DNA from: an uncultured Pelagibacteraceae bacterium
GTDB taxonomy: Bacteria > Pseudomonadota > Alphaproteobacteria > Pelagibacterales > Pelagibacteraceae
DNA: 64,000 nt
Reading direction: 5' to 3'
NCBI GenBank assembly: GCA_902536385.1
Contig: CACAWY010000002.1
Span: forward strand, 1 to 64,000
Shown here: positions 45,977-55,682 of the stretch, piece by piece
Layout: each line of letters opens with the position of its first letter
Position numbering within the stretch: position 1 is the first letter of the stretch
The notes under the pieces: generated by a model
The model's input: only the letters and a program-made list of their open reading frames with translations
Told to the model about the DNA's origin: nothing
Database searches by the model: none
Position numbers and translations under genes: made by a program

Positions 45977-48045
45977 GCAGAAGCTTGTTTGATTGATAGT
46001 TTTACTTTTCCTCTATCAAACCCTACCACTTTGACAGATACTTCATCACCCTCTTTTACAACATCGCCAACTTTTGCTACTCGTTTATTAGCTAACTCAG
46101 AAATATGCACAAGTCCATCTTGTTTTCCTAAGAAGTTAACAAAAGCTCCAAATTCCATAATTTTAACTACTTTTCCTTTATAAATTTTACCCATTTCAGG
46201 TTTAGCAATTAAATTTTTTATAAAATCAATAGCTTTATTTCTTGAAGCTTCATCTGGTGCAGCTACAGTTACCTCACCTGTATCTTTAACATCAACTTTA
46301 GCTCCTGATGTCTCAACAATTTCTCTAATTGTTGCTCCGCCTTTACCTATTACAGTAGCTATATCTTTTTTATCAACTTTAATAGTTTCCATTTTTGGTG
46401 TGTGTTTTGAAAACTCTTTTCTTGATGTTTTTATTGCTTTATTCATTTCACCTAATATGTGTTCTCTTCCTATTTTTGCTTGATCTAAAGCTTTTTCCAT
46501 AATTTCAAATGTTATACCGGTTATCTTGATATCCATTTGAAGAGATGTAATTCCATTTTTTGTTCCAGCAACTTTAAAGTCCATATCACCCAAATGGTCT
46601 TCGTCTCCTAAAATGTCAGATAGAACAGAAAAATTATCACCTTCTTTTATTAATCCCATTGCTATTCCAGCAACTGGTTCTTTAATGGGAACTCCTGCGT
46701 CCATTAAAGATAATGAAGTCCCACAAACTGTTGCCATTGATGAAGATCCGTTAGACTCTGTTATTTCTGAAACAACCCTTAATGTATAAGGGAAATTTTC
46801 CTTTTTAGGTAAAGACGAGTTGATTGCTCTCCATGCTAATTTTCCATGTCCGATTTCTCTTCTGCCAGTACCTATTCTTCCACATTCCCCCACTGAAAAT
46901 GGTGGGAAGTTATAGTGCAACATAAAATTTGATCTTTGCATGCCCTCTAAGCTTTCTAATCTTTGCTCATCATCTGCCATACCGAGAGTAGTAACTACAA
47001 GAGCTTGGGTTTCTCCTCTAGTAAAAAGGGCAGAACCATGTGTTCTAGGTAAAACACTCACATCACATTTTATCTGCCTTACATCTGCTAAACCTCTCCC
47101 GTCTATTCTTTTCTTTTCTTTCAGTATCGCAGTCCTTACTATATCTTTTTCTAAAGATTTTAATTGGGCTAGTACTTGATTTTCTGTAATAGTCTCGTCC
47201 TCAGCAAACATTTCTTTACATTTTGTCTCTATTTCAGAAATAGCTGTAGACCTTTTTTTTTTATCTATTTCTTTGAACGCGCTTCTTAAATTACTTTCAA
47301 ATTTTTCAGCGATTTTCTTTTTAGTAGTAGAATGATCAACCTCCTCGACCTCCCACTTAGTTTTACCAGCTTTTTTCGCTAATTTTTCAATGGCTTCTAT
47401 TATAGGAACAAATTTCTCGTGACCAAATTTTACGGCATCAAGCATAACTTTTTCAGATAGTCCTGATGTTTCTGACTCAACCATTAAAACTGCATCTTTA
47501 GTTCCTGCAACTACTAAATCTAATTGAGACTCTTTTAGCTCTTCTACAGAAGGATTTAGCAAAAACTTTCCATCTTTGTATCCAACTCTACTTGCAGCTA
47601 TCGGTCCCATAAATGGTAATCCCGATATTGCTAAAGCAGCTGAAGAAGCAATAATTGACAAAATATCTGGTTGATTTTCGCTATCGTAAGATAAAACTGT
47701 AGGAAGCACTTGTACTTCATTCATAAAACCAGATGGAAACAAAGGTCTTATTGGTCTATCTATTAATCTAGAAATTAAAGTTTCGGCTTCAGTTGGTCTT
47801 GCTTCTCTCTTGAAGTATCCCCCAGGTATTTTTCCTGCAGCATAATATTTTTCTTGATAATTCACAGATAGTGGAAAGTAATCCTGGCCTTCTGCAACTT
47901 TTTTTGCACCTACAGCAGTTGCAATCACGACTGTTTCTCCCAATGAAGCAATAATAGCTCCGTCAGCTTGACGTGCAATTTTTCCAGTCTCTAAAGTTAA
48001 TTTTTTACCATTAACTTCAATTTCCTCCTTATGTATTTTGAACAT
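45973..48045 (-). CDS. pnp: Polynucleotide phosphorylase
   Basis: 690 residues: two RNase PH domains ('[15 protein letters not shown]', '[18 protein letters not shown]', '[19 protein letters not shown]'), an all-alpha linker, a KH domain ('[15 protein letters not shown]') and an S1 domain ('[26 protein letters not shown]'). Phosphorolytic 3'-5' RNA degradation. Follows rpsO with a one-base overlap, the standard rpsO-pnp arrangement; ends slightly early after S1, with a short 'KLSIKQASA' tail. Confidence 0.97.
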   Translation of the reverse strand: MFKIHKEEIEVNGKKLTLETGKIARQADGAIIASLGETVVIATAVGAKKVAEGQDYFPLSVNYQEKYYAAGKIPGGYFKREARPTEAETLISRLIDRPIRPLFPSGFMNEVQVLPTVLSYDSENQPDILSIIASSAALAISGLPFMGPIAASRVGYKDGKFLLNPSVEELKESQLDLVVAGTKDAVLMVESETSGLSEKVMLDAVKFGHEKFVPIIEAIEKLAKKAGKTKWEVEEVDHSTTKKKIAEKFESNLRSAFKEIDKKKRSTAISEIETKCKEMFAEDETITENQVLAQLKSLEKDIVRTAILKEKKRIDGRGLADVRQIKCDVSVLPRTHGSALFTRGETQALVVTTLGMADDEQRLESLEGMQRSNFMLHYNFPPFSVGECGRIGTGRREIGHGKLAWRAINSSLPKKENFPYTLRVVSEITESNGSSSMATVCGTSLSLMDAGVPIKEPVAGIAMGLIKEGDNFSVLSDILGDEDHLGDMDFKVAGTKNGITSLQMDIKITGITFEIMEKALDQAKIGREHILGEMNKAIKTSRKEFSKHTPKMETIKVDKKDIATVIGKGGATIREIVETSGAKVDVKDTGEVTVAAPDEASRNKAIDFIKNLIAKPEMGKIYKGKVVKIMEFGAFVNFLGKQDGLVHISELANKRVAKVGDVVKEGDEVSVKVVGFDRGKVKLSIKQASA

Positions 48046-48305
48046 TATTTCCTTATATTAAGTTGTTTTAAAACTTTTTGATATGACTCAGCATTTTTCT
48101 TTTTAAGATAAGCAAGAAGCTTTTTTCTTTTGTTAACCGATTTTGTCAAACCTAAAGTTGAATGTTTGTCTTTTTTAAATTTTTTAAAATGATCAGAAAG
48201 TTTAGTAATTTTATCTGTAAGCAAACCTATCTGAATTTCTGTCGAGCCAACATCTTTATCATGTATAGCAAGGGATTTAATTGTATCTTTTTTTTTCTTT
48301 ATCAT
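48045..48305 (-). CDS. rpsO: 30S ribosomal protein S15
   Basis: 86 residues. '[36 protein letters not shown]' and '[27 protein letters not shown]' are diagnostic for S15, which binds the 16S rRNA central domain and in E. coli represses its own translation. ATG 48303-48305 lies inside the end of rbfA (29-base overlap), where truB would normally intervene. Confidence 0.96.
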   Translation of the reverse strand: MIKKKKDTIKSLAIHDKDVGSTEIQIGLLTDKITKLSDHFKKFKKDKHSTLGLTKSVNKRKKLLAYLKKKNAESYQKVLKQLNIRK

Positions 48306-48675
48306 GATCTTTATTTTTTTTTATAATTTTCTCAATCTTTTCAGCATATTCAAAAGAGTTATCTTCTACAAAAGTGAGTTTAGGAAGAAACTTAATGTCT
48401 AGCCTTTTAGACAGGGCTTTTCTAACAAGATGAGAGTATTCCGTCAAGATTTTTACAGTTTCTTTTGTATCAATACCACCTAAAGGAATAACATAAACCC
48501 TTGCTGTTTTAAGATCTGCCGTCATTCTGACTTCCGTAACAGTAGTAAGCTTTGAGTTAAATGAAGGTATTTTAGCCTCATTTCTTATAAATAATTCGCC
48601 TAAATTTTGTTTCACTAACTCTCCTACCCTAAGCTGTCTTTGAGAAAAAGTTCTGTTTGAATTTTCACCTGACAT
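48277..48675 (-). CDS. rbfA: Ribosome-binding factor A
   Basis: 132 residues, KH-like fold. 'RQLRVGELVKQNLGELFIR' and 'VTEVRMTADLKTARVYVIPLGG' are typical, followed by 'RLDIKFLPKLTFVEDNSFEYAEKIEKII'. Required for late 30S maturation. The Lys/Asp-rich C-terminal tail ('[13 protein letters not shown]') is the part that overlaps rpsO. The gene starts at the infB stop with a one-base overlap. Confidence 0.95.
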   Translation of the reverse strand: MSGENSNRTFSQRQLRVGELVKQNLGELFIRNEAKIPSFNSKLTTVTEVRMTADLKTARVYVIPLGGIDTKETVKILTEYSHLVRKALSKRLDIKFLPKLTFVEDNSFEYAEKIEKIIKKNKDHDKEKKRYN

Positions 48676-50855
48676 TAGATTGATCTTTCTATTTTCTCCG
48701 CTAAATATGATTCTATTACATCTTTTTCTTTAAAGTCTATAAAGTCTTTTATACTCACTCCACACTCTAGACCAGTGCTCACTTCTTTAACTTGATTTTT
48801 TTCTCTAAAGAGTGTCAATATTTCTCCATTATGAACCACAACACCATCTCTTATAATTCTTGCTTTTGATTTACTTTTAATTTCTCCACTTATGACTTTT
48901 GAACCAGCAATCTTGCCGGCACTAGAAACTTTAAATATTTTTTGTATTTCTGCCGTGCCAAGAATAGTTTCTCTAATTTCTGGTTCTAGAAGACCTGAAA
49001 GTGATTTTTCAATGTGATTTAAAGCTTCATAGATAATATTAAAAAATTCGATTTTAATTTTTTGATCTTCTGCTAATTTTTTTGCTTCCCTATTAGGCTT
49101 GACATTGAAACCAATTAAAATCGCATTTGAGGCTTTTGCAAGATAAACATCTGTTTCATTTATCATTCCTATATCTGATAAAATAATTTTGGCCTCTACT
49201 TCTTTGTGATTTATTTTATCAATTGCCATTTTGAGTGCTTCGCTAGACCCTTGTACATCAGATTTTATAATTATATTTAGCTCTTCTTTGTTTTTTACGT
49301 TATCAAATAAAGTAGTTTTATCTTTCGCTATTAAATTATTTTTCGCTGTATCACTTTTTTTAAATTCAGACATTTTTTTTGCCTCATCCTCATTTTTTGT
49401 AACCATAAATTCTGCACCAGCATAAGCTGAGTCGTTCATGCCTAAAATCTCTACTGGGGCTGAGGGTAGTGCTTCATTTACTGTTTTTCCCTCGTGATTT
49501 ATCATTGCTCTAATTTTTCCCCACGTGTCCCCACAAATAAAATAATCTCCTCTTTTTAGTTTACCATTGCTTATTAGAATTGTTGAAACTGGTCCTTTAC
49601 CTTTGTCAATCTTCGACTCGAGCACGACTCCTCTAGCTCTATCAGTATATGAGGCTTTTAAATCTAATATTTCTGACTGTAGTAAAATACTTTCCTTTAA
49701 TTTATCTAAATTTAATTTTTTCAAAGCTGATACTTCCACAAATAAAGTATCTCCACTCAAGTCTTCTGCTATTAATTCGTACTGCATCATTTCATTTTTA
49801 ATCTTGCTGATATTTTTTTCAGGAAGATCACATTTATTTATAGCCACTATTATTGGAACTTTTGCAGCTTTAGCGTGTTTAATTGCCTCTACTGTTTGTG
49901 GTTTAATTCCATCATCTGCAGCAACTACTAGAACAATTATATCTGTAATTTTAGAACCTCTAGCTCTCATTTCTGTGAAGGCTGCATGGCCTGGAGTGTC
50001 AATAAATGTTATCAATTTTCCAAGATCAGTTTCAACTTGATAAGCTCCTATATGTTGGGTAATACCACCGTACTCACCTGAAACAACATTTGAGTCACGC
50101 AAAGAGTCAAGCAAAGATGTTTTTCCATGATCGACATGTCCCATGATTGTTACAACTGGAGGTCTCAATTTTACTTCACCTTCAAATTTTTCTTTAAGTT
50201 TTACAGACTCAATGGATGGCTTATCTTCTATAATGGGTTTGTGCCCAAATTCTTTAACAATATATTCTGCAGTATCTTTATCAATATTATGATTTATTGT
50301 TGCCACTACTTTCATATTAAATAAAAATTTAATGATCTCGCTTGATTTTTCTGCCATTCTATTTGATAGTTCTTGAATAGTAATTTGCTCAGGAATTTTT
50401 ACCTCCTTTATTACTTTCTTAAATTCTTTCTTGTCTTCTCCTTCAGGTTTGTTTTTTTTCTCTTTTAATCTCGCTCTTCTGACAGATGCTAAACTTCTTT
50501 GTTTAATATCAATTTCTTCAACATTCAAAGCTCTTGATACTGTCAATTTAAAATCTCTTTTATCAACCGGACTTTTTAGTTTAAGTTTACTTTTTCCACC
50601 TGGTTTATTATCTTTTTTTATAAAATCTTTTGTTGCTTGTTGTTCAATAAATTTTCTCTCAAAATTTTTTCTCTTAAATTCCGAATTAGTATTTACATTA
50701 GGAGTTGAACCATATTTCGTTGGCTTACTTCCTCTAAAGGGTTTTTTTTTATCAATAGAGAATGATTTTTTTCCTGATGATTTTAGTGAACTTGTATCTA
50801 TTTTTTTTCTTAGACCAGATGATATTGTAAGTGTCTTCTTTTTATCTTTAACCAT
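48675..50855 (-). CDS. infB: Translation initiation factor IF-2
   Basis: 726 residues, shorter than enterobacterial IF-2 owing to a reduced Lys/Ser-rich N-terminus (about 1-150). The G domain is complete: G1 'GHVDHGKTSLLD', G3 'DTPGHAAF', G4 'INKCD'. The later domains include 'SDVQGSSEALKMAI' and the C-terminal fMet-tRNA-binding end. It delivers initiator tRNA to the 30S subunit. Four bases from nusA; the ylxR gene that usually separates them is missing. Confidence 0.97.
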   Translation of the reverse strand: MVKDKKKTLTISSGLRKKIDTSSLKSSGKKSFSIDKKKPFRGSKPTKYGSTPNVNTNSEFKRKNFERKFIEQQATKDFIKKDNKPGGKSKLKLKSPVDKRDFKLTVSRALNVEEIDIKQRSLASVRRARLKEKKNKPEGEDKKEFKKVIKEVKIPEQITIQELSNRMAEKSSEIIKFLFNMKVVATINHNIDKDTAEYIVKEFGHKPIIEDKPSIESVKLKEKFEGEVKLRPPVVTIMGHVDHGKTSLLDSLRDSNVVSGEYGGITQHIGAYQVETDLGKLITFIDTPGHAAFTEMRARGSKITDIIVLVVAADDGIKPQTVEAIKHAKAAKVPIIVAINKCDLPEKNISKIKNEMMQYELIAEDLSGDTLFVEVSALKKLNLDKLKESILLQSEILDLKASYTDRARGVVLESKIDKGKGPVSTILISNGKLKRGDYFICGDTWGKIRAMINHEGKTVNEALPSAPVEILGMNDSAYAGAEFMVTKNEDEAKKMSEFKKSDTAKNNLIAKDKTTLFDNVKNKEELNIIIKSDVQGSSEALKMAIDKINHKEVEAKIILSDIGMINETDVYLAKASNAILIGFNVKPNREAKKLAEDQKIKIEFFNIIYEALNHIEKSLSGLLEPEIRETILGTAEIQKIFKVSSAGKIAGSKVISGEIKSKSKARIIRDGVVVHNGEILTLFREKNQVKEVSTGLECGVSIKDFIDFKEKDVIESYLAEKIERSI

Positions 50856-50859
50856 AACA

Positions 50860-52410
50860 TTATTTATATACTATCTCTCTTGCAGCCATTATTAAATCGT
50901 CAGCTTCCTTTCTCGATAAAGAAAATTCTTCAAGGTATCCTTCTACACGTATTTTTTTACCTTTAATTTCATCAAAACCTCCGATTAATTCATCAGAAGA
51001 CAAATCAGCAAAATCACTTAACTTTTTGATATTTTTCTGTCCAAGTATCACAAGCATTCCTTGCGTCATTCCCTTCAAGCTTATCAATTGATCGTCGACA
51101 CCAAGTTCTTTTAGCTTAATTGCAACTGCCTCTTTCTCTTTAACCAGTGTCTCTTTAGATCTTTTTATAAGTTCAGACGCAGTTTCTTCATCTATAGCAT
51201 CGATTTTTGATATTTCTTCTGATTTTGATTGAGCTATTTCTTCTACAGAAATAAATCCTTCTGATACAAGAAGCTGACCTAATGTTTCATCAACTTCTAA
51301 ATTTTTAATAAGCGCTTCTGTTCTCTCTTTAAATTCATTTTGTCTTCTTTCTGAGTCCTCTTTGTCTGTCAAAATATCTATTTCGAAGTTCGTTAATTTT
51401 GATGCTAAGCGAACATTTTGACCTCTTCTTCCAATAGCTTTACTTAAATTTTCTTCAGATAGAATTATATCGATTCTTTTATTATCTTGATCTATTAATA
51501 CCTTTTGAATTTCTGCTGGAGATAGAGATTCTGAGATTAAAGTAGGGAGATCCTCTGTCCATTTTATAATGTCAATTTTTTCACCGTGCAATTCATTTAC
51601 TATGGTTTGTACTCTGCTTCCTCTCATTCCTACACAGGCTCCAACGGGATCAATAGAAGAGTCTTGTGAATAAACACAAATTTTTGCTCTGCTACCAGGA
51701 TCTCTTGCTACCGATTTAATCTCTATAGTTCCCTCATATATTTCGGGAACTTCTTGAAAAAATAATTTTGCCAAAAATTGTGGATGTGCTCTTGATAAAA
51801 ATATTTGGTGTCCTTTTAACTCTTTTTTAACTTCGTAACAATACGCTTTAACTCTATCGCCTGTTTTAAGTATTTCTCTTGGAATAAGTTCATCTTTTTT
51901 TATTACTCCCTCTGCTTTACCTAAGTCAATAATCACGTTTCCATACTCTAATCTTTTTATGATCCCGCTTAAAATTTGTCCTTGTTTGTCTATAAAATCT
52001 TCGTATTGCCTATTTTTTTCTGCTTCTCTTACTCTGCTGCTTATTACCTGTTTTGCGCTTTGTGCTGCTATTCTTCCAAAATCTATTTGTGGCAGTTCCT
52101 CAAATATTTTATCACCTATCTTTAAACTATTATTATTAGGATCAATTTTATTTGCTTGTTCTATGGTAATTTCTCTAGCCCCATCTTCAACCTTTTCAAC
52201 AATTTCAAGAACTTTTTTGATTTTTATCTCTCCAGTCTCTCTATCAATCACTACTTCAATGTTATTATCGTTACCAAATTTTGTAAGCGCAGCTTTTTGG
52301 ATTGCACTTTCCATGGATCCAATTACCAATTCCTTATCAATAGACTTTTCGTTTGCTACTGCTTCTACTATTCTGAGTAGTTCTAATTTATCTAATCCTC
52401 TATTTAACAT
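50860..52410 (-). CDS. nusA: Transcription termination/antitermination factor NusA
   Basis: 516 residues from ATG 52408-52410 ('MLNRGLDKLELLRIVEAVANEKSIDK'); the frame remains open further but through the terminator hairpin, so the internal ATG is chosen. N-terminal RNAP-binding domain, S1 ('GQILSGIIKRLEYGNVIIDLG'), two KH domains ('GSRVQTIVNELHGEKIDII', 'AIGRRGQNVRLASKL') and two C-terminal acidic repeats. It modulates pausing and intrinsic termination. First gene of nusA-infB-rbfA-rpsO-pnp; rimP is not upstream. Confidence 0.96.
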   Translation of the reverse strand: MLNRGLDKLELLRIVEAVANEKSIDKELVIGSMESAIQKAALTKFGNDNNIEVVIDRETGEIKIKKVLEIVEKVEDGAREITIEQANKIDPNNNSLKIGDKIFEELPQIDFGRIAAQSAKQVISSRVREAEKNRQYEDFIDKQGQILSGIIKRLEYGNVIIDLGKAEGVIKKDELIPREILKTGDRVKAYCYEVKKELKGHQIFLSRAHPQFLAKLFFQEVPEIYEGTIEIKSVARDPGSRAKICVYSQDSSIDPVGACVGMRGSRVQTIVNELHGEKIDIIKWTEDLPTLISESLSPAEIQKVLIDQDNKRIDIILSEENLSKAIGRRGQNVRLASKLTNFEIDILTDKEDSERRQNEFKERTEALIKNLEVDETLGQLLVSEGFISVEEIAQSKSEEISKIDAIDEETASELIKRSKETLVKEKEAVAIKLKELGVDDQLISLKGMTQGMLVILGQKNIKKLSDFADLSSDELIGGFDEIKGKKIRVEGYLEEFSLSRKEADDLIMAAREIVYK

Positions 52411-52421
52411 TTTATTGCCCC

Positions 52422-52446
52422 TAAAAAAAAATGGGCAAGTGCCCAT
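52422..52446 (-). terminator. Strong intrinsic terminator directly before nusA
   Basis: On the minus strand ATGGGC-ACTT-GCCCAT is followed by nine consecutive T. The stem is 6 bp with four G-C pairs and the T tract ends 12 bases before the nusA start codon. It terminates metK transcription and, because a candidate promoter lies upstream of it, could act as an attenuator for the nusA operon. Confidence 0.85.
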
Positions 52447-52452
52447 TTTGAA

Positions 52453-52469
52453 TTTCAATAATATTGAAA
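52453..52469. promoter_or_regulatory. 17-base perfect palindrome in the nusA leader
   Basis: TTTCAATA-A-TATTGAAA is a perfect dyad between the candidate -10 element and the terminator hairpin. In RNA it would fold poorly (two G-C pairs only), so a protein-binding site is as plausible as an RNA hairpin. Confidence 0.5.
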
Positions 52470-52470
52470 G

Positions 52471-52499
52471 TATTTAAAAGAAAATTATGGTTTTTTCAA
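52471..52499 (-). promoter_or_regulatory. Candidate sigma-70 promoter of the nusA operon
   Basis: On the minus strand TTGAAA (52494-52499) and TAAATA (52471-52476) are separated by 17 bases. The -35 lies two bases after the metK stop. Predicted start near 52464-52465, giving a leader of ~55 bases that contains the intrinsic terminator. A+T-rich context means this is only a candidate. Confidence 0.5.
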
Positions 52500-52501
52500 G
52501 T

Positions 52502-53665
52502 TCACAGTTTAAATAAATCAACTTTATCGGTTTTTTCCCAAGAAAATTCACCCTTATTTGTTGGTTTTCTACCAAAGTGTCCGTACGAGGATGTTATTTG
52601 GTATATAGGATTATTCAAGTTTAACATTTCTCTGATTCCTCTGGGAGACAAATTAAAATTTTCAATTATTATATTTTTAATTTTTTCAACTTTAGCCTCA
52701 TCTTCATTTTCTAATTTAATTAAAATAGATAACGGTTTTGATACTCCGATCGCGTAAGCAAGTTGAATTAAACATGTATCGGAAACTCCTGCAGCTACTA
52801 TGTTTTTAGCTAAGTATCTTGCAGCATATGCTGCAGATCTATCTACTTTTGTTGGGTCTTTTCCAGAAAATGCTCCACCACCGTGAGGAGCAGCTCCACC
52901 ATAAGTATCAACAATAATTTTTCTACCAGTTAACCCGGTGTCTCCATCAGGTCCACCAATTATAAATTGACCAGTTGGATTTATGTAAATTTCTTTTTCT
53001 TTCAAACCCTTTAAATACTTTTTTGGTATTGATTTATTTATATATGGAACAACTAGTTCTCTAACCTGTTCTTGAGATAAATCTTTGGAATGTTGTGTTG
53101 ATATTACCACTGAAGTCACTTGTGAAGGTTTATATTGATTGTACATCATTGTAACTTGACTTTTTGAATCAGGTTCTATTCCTTTCAAATTACCGCTTTT
53201 TCTATCCTCGGCCATTAATCTCAAAATCTTGTGAGAAAAGTGAATTGGAGCAGGCATTAAATCTTCAGTTTCTTTACAAGCGTAACCAAACATAATACCT
53301 TGATCGCCTGCGCCCTCATCTTTATTTTTTTTAGAGTCTACACCCATAGCAATATCTGCTGATTGCTCATGTAAATGGGACTCTATATTTGCAGTTTTCC
53401 AACTAAAACCTTTTTGATCATAACCTATATCTTTTATACAATTTCTTACATTATTTATTAGTTCATCTTTATCTAATTTTGGCCCTCTAGTTTCTCCAGC
53501 TAAAACAACTTTATTTGTAGTTGCTAAAGTTTCGCAAGCAACTCTAGAAAAGGGATCTCTTGACAAATATGAGTCTACAACCATGTCTGAAATTCTATCG
53601 CAAACTTTATCTGGGTGACCCTCTGAAACAGACTCACTAGTAAACAAATAATTTTTATTAGTCAT
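52502..53665 (-). CDS. metK: S-adenosylmethionine synthetase
   Basis: 387 residues. '[22 protein letters not shown]', '[15 protein letters not shown]' (the family hexapeptide region), '[24 protein letters not shown]' and '[19 protein letters not shown]' are all intact. It makes SAM from methionine and ATP; the SAH recycling enzyme AhcY is also in this window. Its start overlaps lnt by 8 bases, leaving no room for a leader riboswitch. Confidence 0.97.
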   Translation of the reverse strand: MTNKNYLFTSESVSEGHPDKVCDRISDMVVDSYLSRDPFSRVACETLATTNKVVLAGETRGPKLDKDELINNVRNCIKDIGYDQKGFSWKTANIESHLHEQSADIAMGVDSKKNKDEGAGDQGIMFGYACKETEDLMPAPIHFSHKILRLMAEDRKSGNLKGIEPDSKSQVTMMYNQYKPSQVTSVVISTQHSKDLSQEQVRELVVPYINKSIPKKYLKGLKEKEIYINPTGQFIIGGPDGDTGLTGRKIIVDTYGGAAPHGGGAFSGKDPTKVDRSAAYAARYLAKNIVAAGVSDTCLIQLAYAIGVSKPLSILIKLENEDEAKVEKIKNIIIENFNLSPRGIREMLNLNNPIYQITSSYGHFGRKPTNKGEFSWEKTDKVDLFKL

Positions 53666-55217
53666 TATTTTTTTTGTAAAAATTAAAGATAAAAATATAT
53701 GTAAATAAAAGAGTAAAAAATATCAAATCATTTTTATTTTTATTTTTATTTTTCATTAAAGGTACTTCTAGTTGAATTGAGCCTGCTTCATTAATATTAA
53801 GTTTTTTAACTATCTCTCCTTTATTATTAATAATTGCGCTTATACCTTTATTTGCTGATCTAACTAGGAATGAATTTTGTTCAATTGATCTAAATATCGC
53901 TTTTGCAAAGTGTTGATAAGGACCTATTGAGTTACCAAACCAACCATCCTCAGAGATATTTATTATTAAGTTAGTACCAATTTCAGATCTTTGAACAAAT
54001 TCAGTGAAAATAATCTCATAACAAATTAAAGGTAGAATGTTTAATTGTTCCAATTTTATATTCTTTTGTTTATTTCCTTGGATAAAAGATCCGTGGCCTT
54101 CAGTAATTTTCTTCAATCCTATTTTATTTAATTGATTTTCGAACGGTAAAAATTCACCAAATGGCACAAGTTTTTGTTTTCTATACTCTCTAATTATATC
54201 CATATTGTTATTCAAAATAACTAAACTATTATAAAAACCTTTTTTCTTTTCATCTAATCTATTTATACCAAAAAGTATTAAATGATTTTTACCAAAATTT
54301 TTTGAAAAAGAATTTTTTAAAATTAAAATTTCATCATAACTATAGCCACTAAAAACTCCTTCCGGCCAAATAAAAAGGGTTTTTGCATCCTTTTCGGGAT
54401 CGCTATATCTTATTAACTTTTGCAGCCTTTTTTCTATTTCATTTTCACTCAAATTGTATTCTAAATTAAAATTAGGAGAAACTACCTTTATGTTAAATTT
54501 TTCCTCAACAGATAAAATTTTTTTTTGATTCAAATTTATTGAATAATTTCCATAGATATAAAGAAGGAATAATACAAAAGGTGCTAAAATAATTGATAAA
54601 ATTTTTTTACCCTTGTTAATCTTAAAAAATATGACAGATGGTATTAGAAAAATCGTAATAATAATTAAATTTAAAGAGAAGAGCCCGATTTTGTTCAAAA
54701 TTTGAATAATTTCATTTGCCCAAGAAAAACTATAGGCCCAAATATTCCAAGGAAAACCTGTAAGAATTTTTCCCCTAATAAAATCTGATATGGCTAGAAC
54801 ACTTGATAAAAGAAAGATTGAAGGAGAGTTTAATTTTAGAAATGGACCAATAAAAACAACTAAAACTGAAAAAAATAAACTTAAAAATAAAGGAACTAAT
54901 AAAAGACCTAAAGGTATTAAAAATTTAAAATTTTGATCGAAAGTTAACGAATGAGTTATCCAGTGAATACCACTTAAATAGTATCCGAAACCAAAAGCTG
55001 TACCAAAAATAAAGAGATTTTTTTTAAATGGTTTTTTTCGGTAAGTTCCTTTGGATTTTTTCTTTATATAAACTATCAAATAAAAAAAAAGAGGTAATAT
55101 TAAAAAATTTATTAACGTAAAATTAAATGGTTCAAAAGAAAAAACTGTTAAACTTCCTAAGACAAATGGAACTAAGTATAATGTGACTAAGTGACTATTA
55201 AGATATCTATCAATCAT
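53658..55217 (-). CDS. lnt: Apolipoprotein N-acyltransferase
   Basis: 519 residues: about seven N-terminal membrane helices, then a periplasmic nitrilase domain with the E-K-C triad in '[10 protein letters not shown]', '[12 protein letters not shown]' and '[13 protein letters not shown]'. '[18 protein letters not shown]' also fits. It N-acylates lipoproteins, several of which are encoded in this window. It follows ybeY without a gap and overlaps metK. Confidence 0.94.
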   Translation of the reverse strand: MIDRYLNSHLVTLYLVPFVLGSLTVFSFEPFNFTLINFLILPLFFYLIVYIKKKSKGTYRKKPFKKNLFIFGTAFGFGYYLSGIHWITHSLTFDQNFKFLIPLGLLLVPLFLSLFFSVLVVFIGPFLKLNSPSIFLLSSVLAISDFIRGKILTGFPWNIWAYSFSWANEIIQILNKIGLFSLNLIIITIFLIPSVIFFKINKGKKILSIILAPFVLFLLYIYGNYSINLNQKKILSVEEKFNIKVVSPNFNLEYNLSENEIEKRLQKLIRYSDPEKDAKTLFIWPEGVFSGYSYDEILILKNSFSKNFGKNHLILFGINRLDEKKKGFYNSLVILNNNMDIIREYRKQKLVPFGEFLPFENQLNKIGLKKITEGHGSFIQGNKQKNIKLEQLNILPLICYEIIFTEFVQRSEIGTNLIINISEDGWFGNSIGPYQHFAKAIFRSIEQNSFLVRSANKGISAIINNKGEIVKKLNINEAGSIQLEVPLMKNKNKNKNDLIFFTLLFTYIFIFNFYKKNND

Positions 55218-55682
55218 TTAATCTAAACATGATAAAATTTTTTTCTCAACTTGCAACATATTGTAAAAATCCTTATCTTTTTTATGATCATATCCAAATA
55301 AGTGGACCAAACCATGTACCCAAAGTTTGTTAAAATTTATCTTAAATTCTACTAGGTTATTTTTTTTTTTTATTTTACTAATATTAACTATTATATCACC
55401 TAAATAAATATCTTTTTCATTTTTAAATTTCTTTTTAAGTTCTTTCTTGCCATAAAAAGGAAATGACAATACATCAGTAGTTTTATTTTTTTTTCTGAAT
55501 TTCTTATTAAGTTTTCTAATTTCACTATCTCCAGAAAGAAGTAAAGTTAAAAAAAAATTTTTATTTCTATATTTTTTAAATTTTTTATTTAAATTGATAA
55601 CTCTTCTATCTACAAAACCAACTGGATTTTTAAAATATTGATACCAAGATTTATTATTGATAATTGTATTAATTTTGATCAT
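55218..55682 (-). CDS. ybeY: Endoribonuclease / rRNA maturation factor YbeY
   Basis: 154 residues. The zinc-binding signature 'HGLVHLFGYDH' (H-x3-H-x5-H) and 'LNKKFRKKNKTTDVLSFPF' identify the family. It takes part in 16S rRNA 3' processing and ribosome quality control. Overlaps the end of phoH by 14 bases. A corC-like (CBS transporter-associated) gene, often next, is missing. Confidence 0.94.
   Translation of the reverse strand: MIKINTIINNKSWYQYFKNPVGFVDRRVINLNKKFKKYRNKNFFLTLLLSGDSEIRKLNKKFRKKNKTTDVLSFPFYGKKELKKKFKNEKDIYLGDIIVNISKIKKKNNLVEFKINFNKLWVHGLVHLFGYDHKKDKDFYNMLQVEKKILSCLD

Noticed and set aside
50431-50895. Plus-strand open frame antisense to the start of infB
   Set aside because: Low-complexity Phe/Leu/Ser product mirroring the Lys/Ser-rich IF-2 N-terminus; no start signal.
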